Origin: Bacteroidales bacterium
Lineage (GTDB): Bacteria > Bacteroidota > Bacteroidia > Bacteroidales > NBLH01
Assembly (NCBI GenBank): GCA_027083715.1
Contig: JALWNR010000266.1
Coordinates: forward strand, 1 to 5,030
Direction of reading: 5' to 3'
DNA: 5,030 nucleotides
This document shows positions 1 to 5,030 of the stretch, in pieces (position 1 is the stretch's first letter; each line of letters begins with the position of its first letter). Under the pieces are notes generated by a model. That model ran no database searches. It was given only the letters and a program-made list of their open reading frames with translations, and was not told the origin of the DNA. Made by a program: the position numbers and the translations under genes.

Positions 1-119
1 ATTTTGACCAATCCCATTTTATAAAGGAAATTAAGAAATATACAGGAACAAACCCAAAAGATTTAAGGGAGAATAAAAACGACCGATTTTTACAATTATC
101 TACCCAAAAAGAGAAATAA
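1..119 (+). CDS. AraC-family transcriptional regulator, C-terminal end only (partial)
   Basis: The reading frame open from the window edge (first full codon at base 3) gives 38 residues beginning FDQSHFIKEIKKYTGTNPKD and ending at TAA 117-119. This matches the end of the AraC/XylS DNA-binding domain: the second helix-turn-helix recognition region (usual form: G[FY].D.SHF...FK...G.[ST]P..[YF]R) followed by a short polar tail. The D-Q-S-H-F and K-x-x-T-G-x-x-P spacing is diagnostic of the family. The sensor domain and first helix-turn-helix lie outside the window, so the ligand and targets cannot be told. It sits 18 bases upstream of the small membrane-protein ORF on the same strand and could be cotranscribed with it. 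It converges on the xdh operon, so nothing here shows that it regulates xdh. The family call is sure; anything about its role is not. Confidence 0.85.
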   Translation, partial: FDQSHFIKEIKKYTGTNPKDLRENKNDRFLQLSTQKEK

Positions 120-124
120 TTTTG
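117..124 (+). promoter_or_regulatory. possible Bacteroidota-type -7 promoter element (TAATTTTG)
   Basis: TAATTTTG fits the TAnnTTTG consensus of the Bacteroidota housekeeping promoter exactly and begins on the stop codon of the AraC gene. The start of the small downstream ORF is 13 bases further on, which leaves only a very short leader, or about 25-30 bases if the second ATG (156) is used. I see no convincing -33 TTG at the right distance; the nearest T-rich stretch is around 87-91. In A/T-rich DNA such a match can arise by chance. Confidence 0.3.
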
Positions 125-137
125 TGCTTATTATTTA

Positions 138-317
138 ATGATTAAAAGTAAAAAAATGAAATTATTAGTAGTGGGAGCGATTTTGTTAAGTGTCGGAGTA
201 TTTTTTGCGGTTCGCGAAATATTGTCACTTATGAAGGGAAAGGATTTGGACATTGATTTCGGAAATATGAAATTTACCGGAGACCCGGAGCAAACTTCTA
301 CCGAATGTTCCATCTAA
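138..317 (+). CDS. small single-pass membrane protein of unknown function
   Basis: An ATG at 138 opens 59 codons ending at TAA 315-317. The protein has a Lys-rich start (K3, K5, K6, K8), one hydrophobic segment at about residues 9-25 (LLVVGAILLSVGVFFAV), then a polar, acidic tail of about 33 residues. That tail contains a D-L-D-I-D-F stretch and a single Cys near the end (C57). By the positive-inside rule the N-terminus would be cytoplasmic and the tail periplasmic. There is no lipobox, and nothing suggests a cleaved signal. A second in-frame ATG at 156 (53 residues) follows an A-rich leader and is an equally good start. Support for it being real: intact ORF, coherent membrane topology, position 18 bases after the AraC gene, and a strong terminator 8 bases after the stop. 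I do not recognise a family and assign no function. Confidence 0.6.
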   Translation: MIKSKKMKLLVVGAILLSVGVFFAVREILSLMKGKDLDIDFGNMKFTGDPEQTSTECSI

Positions 318-325
318 GATTTATT

Positions 326-354
326 TAAGGGCTGTTTTTCAGCCCTTATTTTTT
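326..354 (+). terminator. Rho-independent terminator for the + strand genes
   Basis: A perfect 9-bp stem, TAAGGGCTG (326-334) paired with CAGCCCTTA (340-348), closes a TTTTT loop and is followed directly by six T residues (349-354). This is a textbook intrinsic terminator for transcription from the left. Read on the opposite strand the same stem is followed by AATAAATC rather than a T run, so it should be a poor terminator for the xdh operon. The xdhC stop codon (339-341) lies across the end of the loop and the start of the right arm, so the terminator shares sequence with the 3' end of the convergent gene. Confidence 0.85.
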
Positions 355-1292
355 AGCTTGATAATTTCAGCTGCAATACTTACTGCAATTTCCTCCGGTG
401 TTTCACTTTTTATATCAATTCCTATTGGCGAATAGATTTTTTGCAGTTCCTTTTTTGTAAAACCTTCATTTTGCAGTTGTTCAAAAATTTTTCTTACTTT
501 AGTTTTACTACCCATAAAACCAAGATATTTAATGTTTTTTTGGATTAAATTTTTTAGTGCTTCTTTATCGCTTACGTGTTTGTGGGTCATGATTACTACA
601 TAAATGTTATTCCCTTCGGGAATAAAATCTGCAATTTTATCATAAGATAAATGATGTTTTCGGTGTGCAAATCGGTTTTGTTTCATCGTATTCAAATCTT
701 TACGATCATCAATTACATGAACATAAAAATCCAAAAAACGCATTATTTCGGATAATGCCAATCCTACATGACCACCGCCTATAATGTACATTTCATTTTT
801 GTAGGATATTATTTCATGATATTCCCATTTGTTTTCATCAACAATTTTGCTTTTGTATTGAGTAGTTTGATTTTGTTCCGAAAGAAATATTCTGTCAGGA
901 AGAACAGATAGTGTTTGTTTACAATTGGCATTCAGGCAATCTACAATATCGGCAATCATATTTTTGGTAATTTTATCCCAATTCAACTGATGAAAAGCAA
1001 TTACCTGATGACCGGAACAAATCATGCCCGATTGGTCTTTTTCTGCTTTTTTATTGTGATTTTGCCTTTTTATAAATGACTGAAACGGCTTTTCAAACAT
1101 TTTTTTAGTCAATTCTACCATCTGGTACTCCATAATTCCGCCGCCAATGGAACCTTCCATCTCTCCATTTTCCGAAATAGCCATTTTAAAACCTTGCCTT
1201 CCCGGGCTGCTGCCATGGCTTTCAATAACAATCATTAAAATGACTTTGCGTTTGTTTTCCAGCTGATAGTATATAAATTCCCAAATATTCAT
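339..1292 (-). CDS. xdhC: XdhC-type molybdenum cofactor maturation/insertion protein
   Basis: The product is 317 residues from the ATG at 1290-1292. XdhC proteins bind molybdenum cofactor, favour its sulfuration and hand it to the xanthine dehydrogenase apoenzyme; they are not part of the finished enzyme. The N-terminal XdhC/CoxI domain shows GSSPGRQG (about 27-34), GSIGGG (47-52) with E55, and a MICSG motif whose Cys92 corresponds to the conserved Cys of the family. The C-terminal XdhC Rossmann domain shows IIGGGHVG (170-177), the strand-end IDDR (194-197), GFMGSK (258-263) and PIGIDIKSETPEEIAVSI (289-306), the family's signature close. The length is normal (about 300-330). An upstream in-frame GTG at 1325 would add 11 residues, but that extension runs into the intergenic hairpin and lacks family similarity, while the ATG has an A-rich AAAAAGA leader just before it; I prefer the ATG. 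It is the last gene of the operon, 80 bases after xdhB. Confidence 0.93.
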   Translation of the reverse strand: MNIWEFIYYQLENKRKVILMIVIESHGSSPGRQGFKMAISENGEMEGSIGGGIMEYQMVELTKKMFEKPFQSFIKRQNHNKKAEKDQSGMICSGHQVIAFHQLNWDKITKNMIADIVDCLNANCKQTLSVLPDRIFLSEQNQTTQYKSKIVDENKWEYHEIISYKNEMYIIGGGHVGLALSEIMRFLDFYVHVIDDRKDLNTMKQNRFAHRKHHLSYDKIADFIPEGNNIYVVIMTHKHVSDKEALKNLIQKNIKYLGFMGSKTKVRKIFEQLQNEGFTKKELQKIYSPIGIDIKSETPEEIAVSIAAEIIKLKNKG

Positions 1293-1319
1293 TCTTTTTA
1301 TCTGTTTAGTTGTTTCGCA

Positions 1320-1362
1320 TAGCACAGTATTTACTGTGAAACTTGCAGTGAAAACTGTGCTA
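1320..1362. repeat. long imperfect inverted repeat (hairpin) in the xdhB-xdhC gap
   Basis: The arm TAGCACAGTATTTACTG (1320-1336) faces CAGTGAAAACTGTGCTA (1346-1362) across a 9-base loop. Sixteen of 17 positions pair on the + strand, counting one G-T wobble, with a single A-A mismatch; the outer 9 bp are perfect. On the - strand, which carries the operon mRNA, the wobble becomes an A-C mismatch, so the stem there has 15 Watson-Crick pairs with two single mismatches. No T run follows on the - strand, so it is not a standard intrinsic terminator. It could be an mRNA processing or stability hairpin that sets the xdhC level relative to xdhAB, an operator, or a dispersed palindromic repeat. A 7-bp direct repeat, GTTGTTT (1309-1315 and 1365-1371), flanks it and may be chance. 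Confidence 0.75.
1323..1338. promoter_or_regulatory. perfect palindrome CACAGTA-TT-TACTGTG, operator-like
   Basis: Nested in the left part of the longer inverted repeat is a 16-base perfect palindrome, 7-bp arms with a 2-base centre. It lies 31 bases upstream of the xdhC ATG. Its size and symmetry fit a binding site for a dimeric regulator, but it equally could be a secondary consequence of the larger hairpin. As RNA it would compete with the longer stem, because both use bases 1323-1336. I cannot match it to the site of a named regulator. Confidence 0.35.
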
Positions 1363-1372
1363 CTGTTGTTTG

Positions 1373-3631
1373 CTATCTATATAAACTCATCAACACTTTT
1401 TCATGTGTCATTGGTGCGCTGTAATCTGCTTTGTACTCAGGCTTAAACTCTTTAATGGCATTTTGCAATGCAAAATAAGCTGCTATTCCGTACATAAAGG
1501 GTGGTTCTCCGACTGCTTTTGATTTCATTACTGCCAGATTATCGTTTTCAGTACTCAAAGCTTTGATATTTACCTCTTGGGGAATAGAATAAATATCCGG
1601 TACTTTGTAAGTGGAAAGTGCATTAGCCAACAAGCGTCCTTGTTTATCATATCGAATTTCTTCCATAGTCATCCAGCCAATGCCTTGCAGTAAGCCACCT
1701 TCAATCTGTCCTCTGTCAATTAGCGGGTTTATGCTCTTACCCAAATCGTGGACAATGTTTACCTGTTCAAACTCGTAAGTGCCGTCGATTACATTTAATT
1801 TGCAAACTATGCTTGCCAAACCATAAACATGGTAAGCAAAAGGATGTCCTTTTTCAGTATTTTTATCAAAATGAATAACCGGAGTGGCATAATGCCCTTT
1901 TTCGCTCAATTTTATCCGTTTCAGGTGGGATTGCATCACTAAATCTTCCCATTTTAAGCCGGAGGATTGCTCATTAATATAAACTTCTTCGTTTTTTAAA
2001 TTAATTTTTTGCTCATCGGTATTTAAAATTTCTGCTGCCGATTTTTTTAATCGCGTAATCAATTCATTACAAGCAATTTCGAGTGCTTTCCCGTTCAAAT
2101 CAGCACCGGAACTTGCCGCGGTAGGAGAGGTGTTTGCTACTCGCGATGTGTTGGTAGTTTCCAGTTTAATACGGTTTTTGTTTACAGCAAATATTTGTGC
2201 GGCTACTTGCATCAGCTTTGTGTTTACTCCTTGTCCCATTTCAATGGCTCCGGTACTGATGCCAATACTTCCGTCCTGATAGATATGTACCAATGCCCGC
2301 GCCTGATTCATGGAGGTGTTGGTAAAGGAAATCCCAAAACACAAAGGCATAAGTGCCATTGCTTTTTTGCTGTGCTGATGCTCAGTATTGTATGCTGCAA
2401 TTTCTTTTTTTATATTTTGCAAATGAAACTGCTCTTCAAATTGTTTAAAAATATTATTTATTTCTACATTTTTTGCAATTTGTCCGTAGGGAAATTCATC
2501 ATCGTTTTTCAAAAAATTAGCTTTTTGAATTTCTTCCGGTTGTACACCGATTGTTTCGGCTGCTTTGTAAATGGCAGCTTCCATAACAAACATTGCTTGC
2601 GGTCCGCCAAAACCACGAAAAGCTGTGTTGGGAGGCAGGTTGGTTTTGCAACTGTATGCGGTGGCGCGTACATTAGGTATAAAGTAGCTGTTTGTGGCAT
2701 GAAAGAGGGTGCGCTCCATAATTGCGGGCGATAAATCGGCTGCTGCACCTGCATTTTGCAAAAAATCTACTTCGTAGGCAATGATTTTCAAGTCTTTATT
2801 TAATCCGATTTTAAAATCCGAAGTGTAAGGATGTCTTTTGCCTGTTATGCGTAAATCATCCTGGCGGTCATAAATCAGTTTAACCGGTTTTTGCAGTATG
2901 TAAGCTGCTACTGCTGCCATTGCTGCAGGTGGTGTAGCCTGATCTTCTTTACCACCAAAACCGCCACCTAAGCGCCGTACATCAATTTCAATTTTATTCA
3001 TGCTTAAACCGAGTACATTTGCAATTATTTTTTGTACACCGGTGGGTCCTTGCGTGGAAGAATATACTTTTAAGCAGTTATTTTCAACTGGTACGGCATA
3101 AGCCCCTTGCGTTTCTATGTATAAATGTTCCTGTGCTCCTGAGTGGGCGGTTCCTTCAATAAGGTATTCGCATTCATCAAATGCTTTTTGAGGGTTGCCT
3201 AAACTAAAAGTCCTTGGCGGGATAATGAATTGTTTCTTTGCTAATGCTTCGCGCACATCTGTAACAGGCGGTAATTCTTCTATTTCAATTTGAATTGATT
3301 TTTTTGCCCTACGGGCAATTTGTTCGCTTTCGGCAACAATTAAAGCAATGGGCTGACCGATATAGTGTATTTCTTTTTCGGCAAAAAGTGGTTCGTCCTG
3401 AATGATGGCACCCACCTGATTATCTCCCGGAACATCTTTTGCCGATATTATTGCATAAACACCCGGAGTATTTTTTGCTTCGGCATAATCAATGCTTTTT
3501 ATAACCCCGTGAGCAACAGGAGAATAGAAAACTACGGCTTGTAAACTTCCTTCCTGTACCGGAATGTCATCCACATAAACCGATTTGCCTTTTACGTGAT
3601 TTATTGCATCTATATTCGTTGTGTTATGCAT
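1373..3631 (-). CDS. xdhB: xanthine dehydrogenase, molybdopterin-binding (large) subunit
   Basis: This 752-residue protein is the catalytic subunit that hydroxylates hypoxanthine and xanthine toward urate in purine breakdown, in the cytoplasm, paired with XdhA. Domains: the N-terminal a/b hammerhead of the aldehyde oxidase/xanthine dehydrogenase family (about 10-120, with the YVDDIP motif), then the two Mo-cofactor-binding domains (about 140-380 and 400-700). Aligned by eye to mammalian xanthine oxidase, all key residues are present: Q194 (Gln767), the GGGFGGKE loop ending at E229 (Glu802), R307 in IMER (Arg880), R339 and F341 in AFRGFGG (Arg912, Phe914), F436 in GISF (Phe1009), MGQG at 465-468, and the base E709 in AVGEPP (Glu1261). 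E229 plus R307 favour purines over aldehydes. The length is slightly short of the ~775 residues of proteobacterial XdhB but complete. Its ATG overlaps the xdhA end by 8 bases (ATGCATAA), which suggests translational coupling; no Shine-Dalgarno site is visible. Confidence 0.96.
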   Translation of the reverse strand: MHNTTNIDAINHVKGKSVYVDDIPVQEGSLQAVVFYSPVAHGVIKSIDYAEAKNTPGVYAIISAKDVPGDNQVGAIIQDEPLFAEKEIHYIGQPIALIVAESEQIARRAKKSIQIEIEELPPVTDVREALAKKQFIIPPRTFSLGNPQKAFDECEYLIEGTAHSGAQEHLYIETQGAYAVPVENNCLKVYSSTQGPTGVQKIIANVLGLSMNKIEIDVRRLGGGFGGKEDQATPPAAMAAVAAYILQKPVKLIYDRQDDLRITGKRHPYTSDFKIGLNKDLKIIAYEVDFLQNAGAAADLSPAIMERTLFHATNSYFIPNVRATAYSCKTNLPPNTAFRGFGGPQAMFVMEAAIYKAAETIGVQPEEIQKANFLKNDDEFPYGQIAKNVEINNIFKQFEEQFHLQNIKKEIAAYNTEHQHSKKAMALMPLCFGISFTNTSMNQARALVHIYQDGSIGISTGAIEMGQGVNTKLMQVAAQIFAVNKNRIKLETTNTSRVANTSPTAASSGADLNGKALEIACNELITRLKKSAAEILNTDEQKINLKNEEVYINEQSSGLKWEDLVMQSHLKRIKLSEKGHYATPVIHFDKNTEKGHPFAYHVYGLASIVCKLNVIDGTYEFEQVNIVHDLGKSINPLIDRGQIEGGLLQGIGWMTMEEIRYDKQGRLLANALSTYKVPDIYSIPQEVNIKALSTENDNLAVMKSKAVGEPPFMYGIAAYFALQNAIKEFKPEYKADYSAPMTHEKVLMSLYR

Positions 3632-5024
3632 GATTTAAAATCTTTTTAAGTTCAAATTTTTCAGGAAAAAGTGTAATAAAGTGTTTGAAGAATAATTGCT
3701 TGATTAATAGCTTTTTATATTCTTTGCTGCCACGAATATCACTGATTGGTGAAATTTCACCGGTTAAAATATCAGCTGCTTTTGCAATATTTTCTTCGTT
3801 TAATTCTTTTGCGAGTAAAAAGTCTTCGGTTTTTGCCAGTAATAGCGGTGTTGCTGCTACTCCACCGGCTGAAAGATAAATTTCCTTAATACAATCTTCT
3901 TCCAAGCGCATAGACATTGCTGTATTTACGCTTGCAATGTCCAGATGTGTACGTTTACTTACTTTTTCAAAATTAAAATAAACAGGTTTTTGTGGAATTT
4001 CAAACTCAAGGGTTTCAATAATTTCATCTTGCTGTAAATCAATTTGTTTATAAGCTTTGAAAAAATCTTTTAATTTAATTTTCCGTGTTTTTTCTTCTTT
4101 ATTTTTGAGGATTAATTTTGCATCAAGTGCGATAAAAATGATACTCAAATCACCAATAGGTGAGGCATTTACAAAATTTCCGCCTAAAGTAGCCATATTG
4201 CGAATTTGTTTGGACGAAATCAGCTTAATAAAATTTTTCCATTGAGGAATAATGTTGTTTAATTCATTAGAGTTTTCCAAATCAGTAACTGTACAGGCGG
4301 CATCTATTTTGCAGAGATTATCCTCAATAAAAATTTGTTTATTATCATTTGATATAAACTGTACGTCTTGTTCTTGTAATTCTTCGGCTTTTTGTACGTA
4401 TAAATCTGTTCCTCCTCCTATCAGTGTTCCGTTATTTGTTTGTTTTGTTGCTTTAATATTTTTCAAGCGTTTGGGTATATCTTTAAAATACTTGGGAATA
4501 TAAGCATGTTCAATCAGAGCTTGCATATTATCCTCTTGCTTTATTTTTTTTAAAGCATCAGTGATTTTCGAAACAGCCCGTTCAATAGATTTGTATCCGG
4601 TACACCGACAAATATTTCCTGAAACAGCAGCTATTCCCTTCTCTGCATCATAATCTCCCGCCAGGGAAAATCCCGCCAGGGAAACTACAAAACCCGGAGT
4701 ACAAAAACCGCATTGTGTAGCATTTTCTTTTACAAAGCTTTCCTGAATGGGGTTAATACCTTCGGTATTAATTCCCTCAATTGTTACAATATGTTTACCT
4801 GCTATATTGCCCAAAGGTGTAAGGCAGGAGACAATTGATTTGTATTCAACTTTTCCGTTTTTTTGTAATGTCCCCGATAATACGGTACAAGCCCCGCAAT
4901 CTCCTTCACGACAGCCTATTTTGGTACCTTTAAGTTTTTGATTATTGCGAATAAAATCCAACAAAATAGTACCTGACTTTGCTTCTGTTTGGATATGTTT
5001 ATCGTTCAGTATAAATTCAATCAT
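3624..5024 (-). CDS. xdhA: xanthine dehydrogenase, iron-sulfur/FAD (small) subunit
   Basis: This 466-residue protein carries electrons from the Mo centre of XdhB through two [2Fe-2S] clusters to FAD, normally with NAD+ as final acceptor. Domains in order: a plant-type ferredoxin domain with cluster ligands C38, C43, C46 (CREGDCGAC) and C67; a helical [2Fe-2S] domain with C105, C108 (QCGFC) and C139, C141 (ICRC); an FAD-binding domain from about 170 with LIGGGTDL (201-208) and TLGGNFVNASPIGD (279-292); and the CO-dehydrogenase flavoprotein C-terminal domain (about 348-450, with KVSKRTHLDIASVN). All eight Cys ligands are present. Fe-S and FAD parts are fused in one chain, as in proteobacterial XdhA. 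The start ATG (5022-5024) leaves almost no N-terminal extension before the first strand, as expected. It appears to be the first gene of the operon in this window; any promoter lies beyond base 5030. A 15-bp tandem duplication encodes SLAGF-SLAGD (115-124). Confidence 0.96.
   Translation of the reverse strand: MIEFILNDKHIQTEAKSGTILLDFIRNNQKLKGTKIGCREGDCGACTVLSGTLQKNGKVEYKSIVSCLTPLGNIAGKHIVTIEGINTEGINPIQESFVKENATQCGFCTPGFVVSLAGFSLAGDYDAEKGIAAVSGNICRCTGYKSIERAVSKITDALKKIKQEDNMQALIEHAYIPKYFKDIPKRLKNIKATKQTNNGTLIGGGTDLYVQKAEELQEQDVQFISNDNKQIFIEDNLCKIDAACTVTDLENSNELNNIIPQWKNFIKLISSKQIRNMATLGGNFVNASPIGDLSIIFIALDAKLILKNKEEKTRKIKLKDFFKAYKQIDLQQDEIIETLEFEIPQKPVYFNFEKVSKRTHLDIASVNTAMSMRLEEDCIKEIYLSAGGVAATPLLLAKTEDFLLAKELNEENIAKAADILTGEISPISDIRGSKEYKKLLIKQLFFKHFITLFPEKFELKKILNHA
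4656..4685. repeat. 15-bp tandem duplication inside xdhA
   Basis: Two adjacent copies of TCCCGCCAGGGAAA plus one variable base (4656-4670 and 4671-4685) are identical at 14 of 15 positions. The period is a multiple of three, so the frame is kept; the copies encode S-L-A-G-F and S-L-A-G-D with the same codons. Each copy also contains a small inverted repeat, TCCC-N4-GGGA. It lies in the helix after the second cluster's CGFC motif. The distance between CGFC and the ICRC motif is nonetheless normal for the family, so the duplication seems to be compensated or ancient rather than a recent lengthening. Confidence 0.85.
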
Positions 5025-5030
5025 ATGTAT

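Noticed and set aside
131..313. 60-codon open frame on the - strand opposite the small membrane protein
   Set aside because: The + strand reading gives a coherent Lys-start/membrane-helix/acidic-tail protein followed by a terminator. The - strand product (about 60 residues, ending LLLIIK) has no such logic and would have to start beyond the xdhC end without a visible signal.
1323..1357. CRP/FNR-like site (TGTGA and CACTG half-sites)
   Set aside because: The half-sites do not have the TGTGA-N6-TCACA arrangement or spacing. The symmetry present is explained by the 16-base palindrome and the longer hairpin.
1320..1362. Intrinsic terminator for xdhB in the xdhB-xdhC gap
   Set aside because: The hairpin is strong, but on the operon strand the sequence after it is TGCGAAACAACTAAACAG, with no T run, so it does not fit an intrinsic terminator.
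2195..2734. 179-codon open frame on the + strand inside xdhB
   Set aside because: It lies antisense to conserved molybdopterin-domain coding sequence. Its translation is Cys/Phe-rich with no family resemblance, and the opposite strand has catalytic motifs throughout. It is a shadow ORF.
2509..2754. 81-codon open frame on the - strand inside xdhB in another frame
   Set aside because: It is out of frame with the intact xdhB gene and has low-complexity content. There is no sign that xdhB is frameshifted here, since residues on both sides match the family continuously.
3685..4941. Several 60-85 codon + strand frames inside xdhA
   Set aside because: All are antisense to conserved Fe-S and FAD domain coding sequence and arise from its A/T-rich codon use.

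Overview
The window looks like a chromosomal segment of an AT-rich member of the Bacteroidota. This is an inference from three things: A/T-rich codon use, weak or absent Shine-Dalgarno sites with A-rich leaders, and an AraC-type C-terminus in the style common in that phylum. A TAnnTTTG-like element on the + strand fits the same assignment. No rRNA or other marker is present, so nothing finer can be said.

Layout: the first ~320 bases run on the + strand. They hold the last 38 codons of an AraC-family regulator, then a 59-codon single-pass membrane protein of unknown function, then a strong intrinsic terminator. The rest (339-5030) is on the - strand and is a compact molybdenum hydroxylase operon transcribed right to left. 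Its order is xdhA (iron-sulfur/FAD subunit, whole, starting 6 bases from the window edge), xdhB (molybdopterin subunit, overlapping xdhA by 8 bases) and, after an 80-base gap, xdhC (maturation factor). The two gene blocks converge, with 21 bases between their stop codons.

How they work together: XdhA and XdhB should form the cytoplasmic xanthine dehydrogenase heterodimer or (AB)2 heterotetramer. Purine is oxidised at the Mo centre in XdhB. Electrons then pass through two [2Fe-2S] clusters to FAD in XdhA, and on to NAD+ or another acceptor. XdhC should deliver sulfurated molybdenum cofactor to XdhB. Every active-site residue I could align by eye with mammalian xanthine oxidoreductase is present in XdhB, including the Glu and Arg that separate purine oxidation from aldehyde oxidation. 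The annotation as a true xanthine/hypoxanthine dehydrogenase is therefore well supported.

The window is mostly ordinary metabolism; I see no convincing new system. The most unusual items are a long imperfect hairpin with a nested perfect palindrome in the xdhB-xdhC gap, a near-perfect 15-bp tandem duplication inside xdhA between the two Fe-S motifs, the unannotated-looking small membrane protein, and a terminator whose loop contains the xdhC stop codon.
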